From: Streptomyces regalis
GTDB lineage: Bacteria; Actinomycetota; Actinomycetes; Streptomycetales; Streptomycetaceae
NCBI RefSeq assembly: GCF_001509475.1
Contig: NZ_LLZG01000067.1
Span: 1-15,879, forward strand
DNA: 15,879 nucleotides
Reading direction: 5' to 3'
A program made the position numbers and the translations under genes. The notes under the pieces were generated by a model. The model saw nothing but the letters and a program-made list of their open reading frames with translations, was not told the DNA's origin and did no database searches. Below are positions 6,152-13,041 of the stretch, one piece after another. How positions within the stretch are numbered: the stretch's first letter is position 1; the number at the start of each line of letters is the position of its first letter.

Positions 6152-6736
6152 TCACTCCAGCGGGACGGACATGCGGGCGGGATCCCGAAGATCCGTCCCG
6201 TGCGTCAGCCAGCGCTCCTGGAGGGCCTGGGCGCCGTGCACGCGCTTCCAGGCGGCCTCGTTCGGGGTCATCGGGAGCAGGGGCAGGAAGTGCACGGGGT
6301 CGGCGGGCTCGTCGAGCTCCAGGTCCTCGATCAGGCCGCCCGGCTCGGCGACCAGGACCGAGCTGAACGGGGCGCCGGGCCACAGCGGTTCGCCGACGTC
6401 CAGGGAGGCGCCCGGGGCCACGATCACGCCCTCCACCTGCGGAGACGCGGCGAGTACGGCAAGCGGGCGGAGCACCTTGTCGGTGTCGGCGAGGCCGGAG
6501 CGGACGGAGAGGAGCAGCTCGGCGCGCGGGCCCTTGACCGGGTCGGCGAGCACCGCGGTGGGGTCGCTCATCGGCTGCGCGGACATGCCGAGCGTGGCGT
6601 AGCGGACGATGTCGCCCTCCTGGAAACGGAGCACCTCGATGCGGTCCGTACCGAGGAAGGTGACCGCCGCGCGCGCGTCCGGTTCGCCCAGCGCGGTGCG
6701 CAACCGGGCCTCGACCAGAGGAAGAACATCAGCCAT
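6152..6736 (-). CDS. Suppressor of fused (SUFU) domain protein
   Basis: A 194-residue soluble protein with the bacterial SUFU-like fold, a domain shared with the eukaryotic Hedgehog regulator and found in bacterial immunity proteins of polymorphic toxin systems. Recognised by the C-terminal pattern VHFLPLLPMTPNEAAWKRVH (148-167), the RAELLLSV strand (71-78) and VAPGASLDVGEPL with LWPGAPFSSVLVAEP (105-132). No toxin gene is adjacent, so an immunity role here is doubtful; it looks like a housekeeping orphan. I chose the ATG at 6736 (MADVLPLVEARLR) because TATGCT lies exactly 6 nt upstream, a leaderless signature; the frame continues open to 6826 without credible coding character. It is divergent from the corA leader region. 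Confidence 0.8.
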   Translation of the reverse strand: MADVLPLVEARLRTALGEPDARAAVTFLGTDRIEVLRFQEGDIVRYATLGMSAQPMSDPTAVLADPVKGPRAELLLSVRSGLADTDKVLRPLAVLAASPQVEGVIVAPGASLDVGEPLWPGAPFSSVLVAEPGGLIEDLELDEPADPVHFLPLLPMTPNEAAWKRVHGAQALQERWLTHGTDLRDPARMSVPLE

Positions 6737-6742
6737 GCGGCG

Positions 6743-6748
6743 AGCATA
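6743..6748 (-). promoter_or_regulatory. -10 box of the leaderless SUFU gene
   Basis: On the minus strand TATGCT stands 6 nt before the ATG, as in leaderless actinobacterial genes. The -35 is weak: TTTGCC (6765-6770) at 16 bp is the best option. Confidence 0.5.
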
Positions 6749-6938
6749 GAACTCGTCAGTACCGGGCAAAGCAGCGCCTTGACACTTCAGTCGGCTGATA
6801 CTCTTGCCCGGTGTTCGGGACAGCATGCAGAAGCGTCGCGATCGAGTCCCGACACCAGGATTGACTCCCCTACGGGGAACCCCGAACGGGGTGTGGATCG
6901 TCCCTCACGAGGGACCGGCCGGAGGAGGTGGGGCTGCT

Positions 6939-6986
6939 ATGGATCGAAGTCGACCGTGCAGTACCACACGCTCTTCCCGCCACTGA
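6939..6986 (+). CDS. Possible 15-residue upstream ORF in the corA leader
   Basis: ATG at 6939 preceded by GGAGGAGG (6921-6928), one of the strongest ribosome sites in the window. It encodes MDRSRPCSTTRSSRH, a basic, Ser/Thr/Arg-rich peptide. The stop overlaps another ATG in TGATGTAG (6984-6991), which gives only a start-stop pair. The next gene, corA, begins 257 bp later. It could be a regulatory leader peptide whose translation is sensed; it could also be the end of a longer frame open from the TTG at 6804, or chance. The ribosome site is the main support. Confidence 0.35.
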   Translation: MDRSRPCSTTRSSRH

Positions 6987-7243
6987 TGTAGCTGATTCGG
7001 CTGTTCCGGCTCTCGCTGATCGCCGCCTTTCACGCTCGCGTCTTCACACGGAAGAGCACTTCGTTTCGCTTTGCCTGATCTGTCTGATCTGAATCAGCAA
7101 CGAAGCCCGCCACCGCGACGGTGCGGTGCTCCCCGCTTTGTGGACGTGCCAAACATCCTGAGGTCAGGACGTCCCCATTCCGGGCAGTTCCACCCGTCCG
7201 GCGGCCCTCCGCGCTTCGTTGCCCGTTGCGAAGGAGCCTGCCC

Positions 7244-8359
7244 ATGTCGATGATTCGCGACCTGCGTGCCGTGGTCCGCCCGTCCCGCATCTCGCTGCGC
7301 AAGGACAACGGCGTGTACGACACCACCCGCGACCCTGCGACGCCCTCCGCCGTCGTCGACTGCGCCGTCTACCGGGGCGGCGCCCGCGTCGAGAGCCCGA
7401 AGCCCCTGACCCCGCACGAGGCGATGCGCCAGGTGCGGCGTGACGGGGGCTTCGTGTGGATCGGGCTGCACGAGCCGACCGAGGCCGAATTCTCCGGCAT
7501 CGCCAGTGAGTTCGGGCTGCACCCGCTGGCCGTCGAGGACGCCGTGCAGGCCCACCAGCGGCCCAAGCTGGAGCGGTACGACGACTCCCTGTTCACCGTC
7601 TTCAAGACCATCCACTACGTCGAGCACGACGAACTCACCGCCAACAGCGAGATCGTCGAGACGGGCGAGGTGATGTGCTTCACCGGGCGGGACTTCTTCA
7701 TCACCGTCCGGCACGGCGGCCAGGGCTCGCTGCGGGCGCTGCGGCACCGGCTGCAGGACGACCCGGAGCTGCTCGCCAAGGGGCCGTCGGCCGTGCTGCA
7801 CGCGATCGCCGACCATGTCGTCGACGGGTATGTCGCCGTCGCCGACGCGGTGCAGGACGACATCGACGAGGTGGAGACGGAGGTGTTCTCGCCGGGGCGG
7901 AAGGGCTCGCCGCGCGGCACGGACGCGGGGCGGATCTACCAACTCAAGCGTGAGGTGCTGGAGTTCAAGCGCGCGGTGTCGCCCCTGCTGCGTCCCATGC
8001 AGCTGCTGAGCGAGCGGCCGATGCGGCTGATCGACCCGGACATCCAGAAGTACTTCCGGGACGTCGCCGACCACCTCGCCCGCGTCCAGGAGCAGGTCAT
8101 CGGCTTCGACGAACTCCTCAACTCGATCCTCCAGGCCAACCTCGCGCAGGCGTCCGTGGCGCAGAACGAGGACATGCGGAAGATCACGTCGTGGGCCGCG
8201 ATCATCGCCGTGCCGACGATGGTGTGCGGTGTGTACGGGATGAACTTCAAGTACATGCCCGAGCTGCACTGGAAGTACGGCTACCCAGTGATCATGAGCA
8301 TCACGGTGGCCATCTGTCTGGGCATCCACCGCACGCTGAAGCGGAACGGATGGCTCTGA
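7244..8359 (+). CDS. corA: CorA magnesium and cobalt transporter
   Basis: A 371-residue CorA channel mediating Mg2+ (and Co2+) uptake, expected to form a homopentamer in the cell membrane with a large cytoplasmic funnel. The N-terminal domain carries the family patterns WIGLHEPTEAE, HPLAVEDAVQAHQRPKLERY and FFITVRHG. The long helical stalk follows (about 190-310), then TM1 (about 312-331) ending in the diagnostic YGMNF with Gly332-Met333-Asn334, and TM2 (345-361) with a basic tail HRTLKRNGWL. Length and order fit the family. The ATG at 7244 has GAAGGAG seven bases upstream. It is preceded by a long structured region and followed after 32 bp by a probably separately promoted gene. Function is secure. 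Confidence 0.96.
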   Translation: MSMIRDLRAVVRPSRISLRKDNGVYDTTRDPATPSAVVDCAVYRGGARVESPKPLTPHEAMRQVRRDGGFVWIGLHEPTEAEFSGIASEFGLHPLAVEDAVQAHQRPKLERYDDSLFTVFKTIHYVEHDELTANSEIVETGEVMCFTGRDFFITVRHGGQGSLRALRHRLQDDPELLAKGPSAVLHAIADHVVDGYVAVADAVQDDIDEVETEVFSPGRKGSPRGTDAGRIYQLKREVLEFKRAVSPLLRPMQLLSERPMRLIDPDIQKYFRDVADHLARVQEQVIGFDELLNSILQANLAQASVAQNEDMRKITSWAAIIAVPTMVCGVYGMNFKYMPELHWKYGYPVIMSITVAICLGIHRTLKRNGWL

Positions 8360-8385
8360 CCGGGTCGGCGACCGCTGGATAGGCT
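8356..8385 (+). promoter_or_regulatory. Promoter of the 8392 gene, overlapping the corA stop
   Basis: CTGACC (8356-8361) and TAGGCT (8380-8385) with an 18-bp spacer. The -35 box contains the corA TGA stop codon. The -10 ends 6 nt before the ATG at 8392, so the transcript should be leaderless. Confidence 0.5.
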
Positions 8386-8391
8386 TGAGCC

Positions 8392-8910
8392 ATGACAAGC
8401 GAGCTGCTCAACCAGGCCCTCGTCGAGGAGGCCACGAAGAAGTCCGGCCTCATCTGGGTCAAGGGCCCCGGTGTCCCCGCCCGGGCGCTGTGGCACGCGT
8501 GGCACGAGGGTGCGGCGTGTGTCGTGGGCGACGGGCCGGGTGAGCAGCCGCTGCCGGGGCTGGCCGACGGCGGCCTTGCCGAGGTCACCGTGCGCAGCAA
8601 GGACAAGGGGGGCCGGCTGGTCTCCTGGAGCGCGAAGGTCGTCGAACTCGTGTCGGGCTCCGAGGAGTGGGAGGCGACGGTCGCCGAGCTGAAGGGCAAG
8701 CGTCTCAACGCCCCCGACGGCGAGGCCATGCCGGCCCGCTGGGCCCGCGAGTGCCGGGTGCTGCGCCTGGAGCCGACGGGAACCACTGCTCCCCTGCCGG
8801 ACGGCTCCCTGGCCGAAGCGCCGTTGCCGTCGCCGGCGACGACGCGTCAGCCGATCCCGGCAGGGCTTCCGCGGCTGCTGCTGAAGAAGAAGCGGCGGCA
8901 GCGGCGATAG
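8392..8910 (+). CDS. Conserved-looking hypothetical, possible split-barrel fold
   Basis: A 172-residue soluble protein I cannot name. Residues 1-125 look like an alternating beta-rich fold: LIWVKGPG, ALWHAWHEGAACVVGDG (32-48), VTVRSKDKGGRLVSW, KVVELVSGSEEWEATVAELKGKRLN and CRVLRLEP. The WHAWHEGAACVV strand followed by GEQPLPGL recalls flavin- or heme-binding split-barrel (PNPOx-like) proteins, but no phosphate-binding motif is clear, so this is only a suggestion. A Pro/Ala/Thr-rich linker (127-158) leads to a strongly basic end, LLLKKKRRQRR. The ATG follows a TAGGCT box by 6 nt, so translation is likely leaderless. It ends 4 bp from the convergent lipoprotein gene. Confidence 0.75.
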   Translation: MTSELLNQALVEEATKKSGLIWVKGPGVPARALWHAWHEGAACVVGDGPGEQPLPGLADGGLAEVTVRSKDKGGRLVSWSAKVVELVSGSEEWEATVAELKGKRLNAPDGEAMPARWARECRVLRLEPTGTTAPLPDGSLAEAPLPSPATTRQPIPAGLPRLLLKKKRRQRR

Positions 8911-8914
8911 GCGG

Positions 8915-9670
8915 TTACGACGTCGGCAGCTGCCTGCCGTAGTCCACCGTCTCGTCCTTCGCCGGCTTCTCCAGGGTGAAGTCCTTGCCCCAGGACGAGA
9001 AGGTCAGCGTGCCCCCGCCGCCGGCCCGGGTCAGGCGCAGGGGGTACGGGGTGCCCTCCAGGGAGACGTCGAGGGTGCCGCCGGAGCCCTTGTCGCCGGT
9101 GATGCGGATGGTGCGGGTGCCGTCCTGCTCGTGGTGGCCGTCCGTCGCCAGCGTGCCGTGGAGGGTCAACAGGCCGTCGAGGAGGACGTCCTTGTCGGTG
9201 AAGCCGCTGAACTTCTTGTACGAGGGGTCGCCCTGCGGCACCTTCACGAACTTGCCGTTCAGCTTGTCCGCGGCCGCGGCGTCCCCCTTGCCCTCGCCGC
9301 TCTCGCCGCCCGCATCGCTCCAGAATCCGGCGTCGGCCTTCAGATACAGCTGCTCACCGATCCGCAGCAGCTCGAACGTCGCCCCCTGCGCGGTGACCGA
9401 ACCCGTCGCACCGTCGGAATTCAGCCGCATATCGAGTTTGTAAGTGCGCCCACTGGTCACCACGTTCCCGGAGAGGCGCACCGCGTCGGTGGAGTCGGCG
9501 GCCGCACGGGTCTTGCGCTGGATCTCGGCGGCGGGCAGCTTGCCGACCCCGTTGGTGCCCTCGTCGGGATCCTCGCTGCATCCCGTCAGTGCCGTTCCCG
9601 ACACGACCAGGGCGCACATGGCGCTCACCAGCGCGGCACGGCGAGCACGGCCCTGGGGAATCGCAGTCAC
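8915..9670 (-). CDS. Secreted lipoprotein, LolA/LppX-like beta fold
   Basis: A 251-residue predicted lipoprotein anchored on the outer face of the membrane. The signal peptide has RGRARR-type basic start (GRARR, 7-11), a hydrophobic core (AALVSAMCALVVSGTA) and lipobox ALTG-Cys31. The mature part begins with an acidic flexible segment, then a repeated-strand domain: DAVRLSGNVVTSGRTYKLDMRL, ATGSVTAQGATFELLRIGEQLYLKAD, and a C-terminal run of strands to YGRQLPTS. This half-barrel arrangement resembles LolA/LppX/LprG-type lipid or hydrophobe carriers; the assignment is by pattern only. A Gly/Glu/Ala-rich insertion (GGESGEGKGDAAAADK) sits mid-domain. The GTG at 9670 is chosen because it keeps the basic n-region; its ribosome site is weak. 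Divergent from the MgtE-N/CBS gene. Confidence 0.85.
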   Translation of the reverse strand: MTAIPQGRARRAALVSAMCALVVSGTALTGCSEDPDEGTNGVGKLPAAEIQRKTRAAADSTDAVRLSGNVVTSGRTYKLDMRLNSDGATGSVTAQGATFELLRIGEQLYLKADAGFWSDAGGESGEGKGDAAAADKLNGKFVKVPQGDPSYKKFSGFTDKDVLLDGLLTLHGTLATDGHHEQDGTRTIRITGDKGSGGTLDVSLEGTPYPLRLTRAGGGGTLTFSSWGKDFTLEKPAKDETVDYGRQLPTS

Positions 9671-9903
9671 AGGTGGGGCTGCCTTTCTGTCGTGGGACCC
9701 GAGCGGCGTACGGCAGCGTACCGGGCGGTCAGGTCCCTGGCGGAGCCAGTCCGTCCGGACCGCTCACCAGGGCGTATCGGATCAGGACGGGCTAGCCTGA
9801 AGCCCACTCGAGCGGGCAATTCGGAAAACCGGCACAGCACGCGAAACAGCGAACAAACAGCGACAGCAACACGGCACACCCCGCACGCAAAGGAGCCGCA
9901 GCC
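9671..9903. promoter_or_regulatory. Divergent intergenic region, lipoprotein / MgtE-N-CBS
   Basis: 233 bp between two divergent starts, so it must hold at least one promoter. A TAGCCT (9793-9798) is a plausible -10 for the rightward gene, without a clear -35. The last 80 bp before 9904 are A-rich and unstructured, ending in AAAGGAG (9889-9895), a strong ribosome site. CGTACGGCAGCGTAC near 9709 is a small imperfect dyad. No gene fits here. Confidence 0.4.
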
Positions 9904-11199
9904 ATGGCAGCCGGCGCCCCCCGGATCTTCGTCTCGCACCTCGCCGGAGTCGCCGCCTTCGACCCGAACGGCGACCAGGTGGGCCGCGTCCGCGATCTGG
10001 TCGTCATGCTGCGCGTCGGCCGGCGCCCCCCAAGGCTGCTCGGCCTCGTCGTCGAACTCTCCACCCGGCGCCGCATCTTCCTGCCCATGACCCGCGTCAC
10101 CAGCATCGAGTCCGGCCAGGTCCTCACCACCGGCGTGCTCAACGTCCGCCGCTTCGAGCAGCGCCCCACCGAGCGCCTCGTCTTCGGCGAGCTGCTCGAC
10201 CGGCGCGTCACCCTCGTCGAGACCGGCGAAGAGGTCACCGTCCTCGATCTGTCGGTGCACCAGCTGCCGGCCCGCCGGGAGTGGGAGATCGACAAGGTGT
10301 TCGTACGCAAGGGCGGCAAGAGCGGCACCTTCCGCCGCGCCAAGGGCGAGTCGCTGACCGTCGAGTGGTCCGCCGTGACCGGCTTCACGCTGGAGGAGAA
10401 GGGACAGGGCGCCGAGAGCCTCCTCGCCACCTTCGAGCAGCTGCGCCCCGCCGACCTCGCCAACGTCCTGCACCACCTCTCCCCCAAGCGCCGCGCCGAG
10501 GTCGCCGCCGCCCTCGACGACGACCGCCTCGCGGACGTACTCGAAGAGCTTCCGGAGGACGACCAGATCGAGATCCTCGGCAAGCTGAAGGAGGAGCGTG
10601 CCGCGGACGTCCTGGAGGCCATGGACCCGGACGACGCGGCCGACCTGCTCGGTGAGCTCCCGGAGGACGACCAGGAGCGGCTGCTGAGCCTGATGCAGCC
10701 CGCCGACGCGGCCGACATGCGCCGTCTGATGGCGTACGAGGAGCACACGGCGGGCGGTCTGATGACGACGGAGCCGATCATCCTGCGCCCGGACGCCACG
10801 GTCGCCGACGCCCTCGCCCGGGTCCGCAACCCCGACCTGTCCCCCGCCCTCGCCGCCCAGGTCTACGTCTGCCGCCCGCCCGACGAGACGCCCACCGGCA
10901 AGTACCTCGGCACGGTCCACTTCCAGCGCCTGCTGCGCGACCCGCCGTACACCCTGGTGAGCGCGCTGGTCGACGATGCCCTGGAGGCTCTGGCGCCGGG
11001 CGCCGCGCTGCCGGTCGTCGCCGGGTTCTTCGCGACGTACGACATGGTCGCGGCGCCCGTCGTCGACGAGTCCGGGTCGCTGCTGGGCGCGGTGACCGTG
11101 GACGACGTGCTGGACCACATGCTGCCCGAGGACTGGCGGGAGACGGAGTTCCACCTGGACGAGGACACGGGCGAGGAGGTGGCGGCCCATGGCTCCTGA
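9904..11199 (+). CDS. Soluble MgtE N-domain/CBS protein with PRC barrel
   Basis: A 431-residue cytoplasmic protein built like the regulatory half of an MgtE Mg2+ channel but without its membrane half. Order: PRC-barrel-like segments (about 6-165; FDPNGDQVGRVRDLVV at 19-34), MgtE N superhelix (about 170-275) with repeats LEELPEDDQIEIL and LGELPEDDQERLL, the linker YEEHTAGGLMTTE (278-290), then two CBS domains (about 288-345 and 350-407; GAVTVDDVLDHMLPED at 395-410). It ends just after the second CBS, where true MgtE continues into five helices; no hydrophobic segment of membrane length is present. In MgtE these domains bind Mg2+ and gate the pore, so a cation- or nucleotide-sensing role is inferred. 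AAAGGAG precedes the ATG. Its stop overlaps the DUF1003 gene by 11 bp. Confidence 0.92.
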   Translation: MAAGAPRIFVSHLAGVAAFDPNGDQVGRVRDLVVMLRVGRRPPRLLGLVVELSTRRRIFLPMTRVTSIESGQVLTTGVLNVRRFEQRPTERLVFGELLDRRVTLVETGEEVTVLDLSVHQLPARREWEIDKVFVRKGGKSGTFRRAKGESLTVEWSAVTGFTLEEKGQGAESLLATFEQLRPADLANVLHHLSPKRRAEVAAALDDDRLADVLEELPEDDQIEILGKLKEERAADVLEAMDPDDAADLLGELPEDDQERLLSLMQPADAADMRRLMAYEEHTAGGLMTTEPIILRPDATVADALARVRNPDLSPALAAQVYVCRPPDETPTGKYLGTVHFQRLLRDPPYTLVSALVDDALEALAPGAALPVVAGFFATYDMVAAPVVDESGSLLGAVTVDDVLDHMLPEDWRETEFHLDEDTGEEVAAHGS

Positions 11200-11785
11200 G
11201 CGGGAGGGCACGCGCGAGCGCGTGGCGTCGGGCGCCACCGCGGCCACCCGGCCACCCCGCGCCCGCCTCGACCAGCCCCGCCCGCCGCGCCGCCGCATCC
11301 TGCCCGAGTGGGACCCGGAGGCCTTCGGACGGCTGTCGGAGCGCATCGCCCGCTTCATCGGCACCGGGCGGTTCCTCGTCTGGATGACGGTCGTGATCAT
11401 CCTGTGGGTGCTGTGGAACATCGCAGCGCCGAGCGCCTTGCGCTGGGACGAGTACCCGTTCATCTTCCTCACCCTGGCCCTGTCCCTGCAGGCCTCCTAC
11501 GCCGCCCCGCTGATCCTGCTCGCACAGAACCGGCAGGACGACCGTTCCCGGGTCGAGCTCGAACAGGACCGCAGGCAGAACGAACGGTCCATCGCCGACA
11601 CCGAGTACCTGACCCGCGAGATCGCCGCCCTGCGTATCGGACTCGGGGAGGTCGCCACCCGCGACTGGATGCGCTCGGAGCTGCAGGACCTCACGAAAGG
11701 GCTGGAGGAACGGCAGAACGGCCACCGCGAGCACGGGGTATTCCCGGCAGATCGGTCGCACGGACGTGACGTAGACGACCGCTGA
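11189..11785 (+). CDS. DUF1003 two-helix membrane protein
   Basis: A 198-residue DUF1003 protein of unknown function. A basic, Pro/Arg-rich cytoplasmic start (1-40) precedes the family core: FGRLSERIARFIGTGRFLVW (46-65), TM1 (about 61-80), WDEYPFIFLTLALSLQASYA (86-105), TM2 (about 90-111) and the invariant AQNRQDDRSR (112-121). A helical, charged tail (123-175) may be a coiled coil. The ATG at 11189 lies within the previous gene, with GAGGAGGT nine bases upstream, so the two proteins are very likely made together by coupled translation. The same pair occurs in mycobacteria (Rv1232c-Rv1231c, from memory). A membrane partner for the MgtE-N/CBS protein is an inference. Confidence 0.93.
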   Translation: MAPEREGTRERVASGATAATRPPRARLDQPRPPRRRILPEWDPEAFGRLSERIARFIGTGRFLVWMTVVIILWVLWNIAAPSALRWDEYPFIFLTLALSLQASYAAPLILLAQNRQDDRSRVELEQDRRQNERSIADTEYLTREIAALRIGLGEVATRDWMRSELQDLTKGLEERQNGHREHGVFPADRSHGRDVDDR

Positions 11786-11815
11786 CGGGCTTTCCGGGGG
11801 ATGGCTACCGCGCCG

Positions 11816-11821
11816 TACCAT
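11816..11821 (+). promoter_or_regulatory. -10 box of a leaderless mrp transcript
   Basis: TACCAT stands 7 nt before the ATG at 11829, and no ribosome site is present. The -35 is weak (TTTCCG at 11791 with a 19-bp spacer is the nearest). mrp may also receive read-through from the DUF1003 operon 43 bp upstream. Confidence 0.5.
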
Positions 11822-11828
11822 CGTCCTT

Positions 11829-12962
11829 ATGGCTACGGAAGACGCGGTGCGCGAAGCACTGGCGACGGTGAACGACCCGGAGATCAACCGACCCATCACG
11901 GAGCTCGGGATGGTCAAGTCGGTGGAGATCGGCGCGGACGGAGCGGTCGCGGTCACCGTGTACCTGACGGTCTCCGGCTGCCCGATGCGCGAGACGATCA
12001 CGCAGCGTGTGACGGACGCGGTCTCCCAGGTCGAGGGCGTCACCCGCGTCGACGTCACGCTCGACGTGATGAGCGACGAGCAGCGCAAGGAGCTGGCGAA
12101 CGCCCTGCGCGGCGGCACCGCCGAGCGCGAGGTCCCCTTCGCCAAGCCGGGCTCGCTGACCCGCGTGTACGCGGTCGCGTCCGGCAAGGGCGGCGTCGGC
12201 AAGTCCTCGGTGACCGTGAACCTGGCGGCGGCCATGGCGGCCGATGGCCTGAAGGTGGGCGTCGTCGACGCCGACATCTACGGCCACAGCGTGCCGCGCA
12301 TGCTGGGCGCCGACGGCCGTCCGACCCAGGTCGAGAACATGATCATGCCGCCGTCCGCGAACGGCGTGAAGGTCATCTCCATCGGCATGTTCACGCCGGG
12401 CAACGCCCCGGTGGTCTGGCGCGGCCCGATGCTGCACCGCGCGCTGCAGCAGTTCCTGGCGGACGTGTACTGGGGCGACCTGGACGTCCTGCTCCTCGAC
12501 CTCCCGCCCGGCACCGGCGACATCGCGATCTCCGTGGCCCAGCTGGTCCCGAACGCCGAGATCCTGGTCGTGACGACGCCTCAGCAGGCGGCCGCGGAAG
12601 TGGCCGAGCGGGCGGGCTCCATCGCCGTCCAGACCCACCAGAAGATCGTCGGCGTGGTCGAGAACATGTCCGGCCTGCCCTGCCCGCACTGCGACGAGAT
12701 GGTCGACGTGTTCGGCACGGGCGGCGGCCAGGTCGTCGCGGACGGCCTCACGCGCACGACGGGCACGAACGTCCCGGTCCTCGGCAGCATCCCCATCGAC
12801 GTCCGCCTCCGCGAGGGCGGCGACGAGGGCAAGCCGGTGGTCCTGACCGACCCGGACTCCCCGGCGGGGTCCGCGCTGCGCGCGATCGCCGGGAAGCTGG
12901 GGGGACGGCAGCGGGGCCTGTCGGGCATGTCGCTGGGCATCACGCCGCGCAACAAGTTCTGA
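11829..12962 (+). CDS. mrp: Mrp/NBP35-family Fe-S cluster carrier ATPase
   Basis: A 377-residue cytoplasmic P-loop NTPase of the Mrp/ApbC/NBP35 group, which carries a bridging [4Fe-4S] cluster and passes it to target enzymes. The N-terminal MIP18 (DUF59) domain spans about 4-85 and keeps VSGCPM with Cys51. The deviant Walker A GKGGVGKSS is at 119-127, VDADIYGHS (146-154) is the Walker B-like/switch region, and LLLDLPPGTGD (221-231) follows. The cluster-binding CxxC is PCPHC with Cys285 and Cys288. The family-typical end GSIPIDVRLREGGDEGKPV is complete. All key residues are present. The start ATG is leaderless by its TACCAT spacing. It is closed by a perfect 21-bp hairpin. Confidence 0.96.
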   Translation: MATEDAVREALATVNDPEINRPITELGMVKSVEIGADGAVAVTVYLTVSGCPMRETITQRVTDAVSQVEGVTRVDVTLDVMSDEQRKELANALRGGTAEREVPFAKPGSLTRVYAVASGKGGVGKSSVTVNLAAAMAADGLKVGVVDADIYGHSVPRMLGADGRPTQVENMIMPPSANGVKVISIGMFTPGNAPVVWRGPMLHRALQQFLADVYWGDLDVLLLDLPPGTGDIAISVAQLVPNAEILVVTTPQQAAAEVAERAGSIAVQTHQKIVGVVENMSGLPCPHCDEMVDVFGTGGGQVVADGLTRTTGTNVPVLGSIPIDVRLREGGDEGKPVVLTDPDSPAGSALRAIAGKLGGRQRGLSGMSLGITPRNKF

Positions 12963-12968
12963 TTCCTG

Positions 12969-13016
12969 TACGACGATGGGGGCGCCGTCCGGTGAGACGG
13001 CGCCCCCATCGTCGTA
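12969..13016. terminator. Perfect 21-bp hairpin terminator
   Basis: Arms 12969-12989 and 12996-13016 (outermost bases TACGACGATGGGGGCGCC) are exact reverse complements with a 6-nt loop. It lies 7 bp after the mrp stop and 25 bp beyond the end of the convergent 13042 gene, so it should serve both. No U-tract follows on either strand. Confidence 0.9.
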
Positions 13017-13041
13017 ACTCTGTCCTTGCGCGGGACGATGC

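Larger units (their letters stand above)
6737..7243 (+). other. 507-bp structured region / putative corA leader
   Basis: No full-size gene fits. A perfect TTGACA at 6779-6784 with TACTCT at 6799-6804 (spacer only 14 bp) is a possible but irregular promoter. Downstream are in order: GGTGTTCGGGAC/GTCCCGACACC (6810-6821/6846-6856, one bulge), TCCCC-TAC-GGGGA (6866-6878), ACCCC-GAAC-GGGGT (6879-6892), GTCCCT-CACG-AGGGAC (6900-6915), a 15-codon ORF with a strong ribosome site, CTTCGTT/AACGAAG (7059-7065/7099-7105) enclosing CTGAT/ATCAG, and GGACGT...CCTGA-GG-TCAGG-ACGTCC (7142-7174). If transcribed from about 6805 this would be a ~440-nt 5' leader for corA. It matches no riboswitch class I can recall; in particular I do not see the M-box consensus. 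Confidence 0.45.

Noticed and set aside
6737..6826. Longer SUFU protein starting at 6826
   Set aside because: The extension is not SUFU-like, and the ATG at 6736 has a TATGCT box at leaderless spacing.
4481..6991. Very long plus-strand open frame (836 codons) across the MFS and SUFU genes
   Set aside because: Its product is Arg/Gly/Pro-rich without domain character. It overlaps three well-supported genes and reflects the lack of stop codons in GC-rich DNA.
6737..7243. tRNA, other known stable RNA or M-box riboswitch in the corA leader
   Set aside because: No cloverleaf, CCA-adjacent acceptor stem or M-box consensus can be recognised; only simple hairpins are seen.
9667..11472. 601-codon minus-strand frame opposite the MgtE-N/CBS gene
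   Set aside because: Antisense shadow: low-complexity Val/Gly/Arg/His composition and no ribosome site, while the plus strand encodes a clear multi-domain protein.
10778..12277. 499-codon minus-strand frame opposite DUF1003 and mrp
   Set aside because: Antisense shadow of two conserved genes, with biased composition and no recognisable motif.
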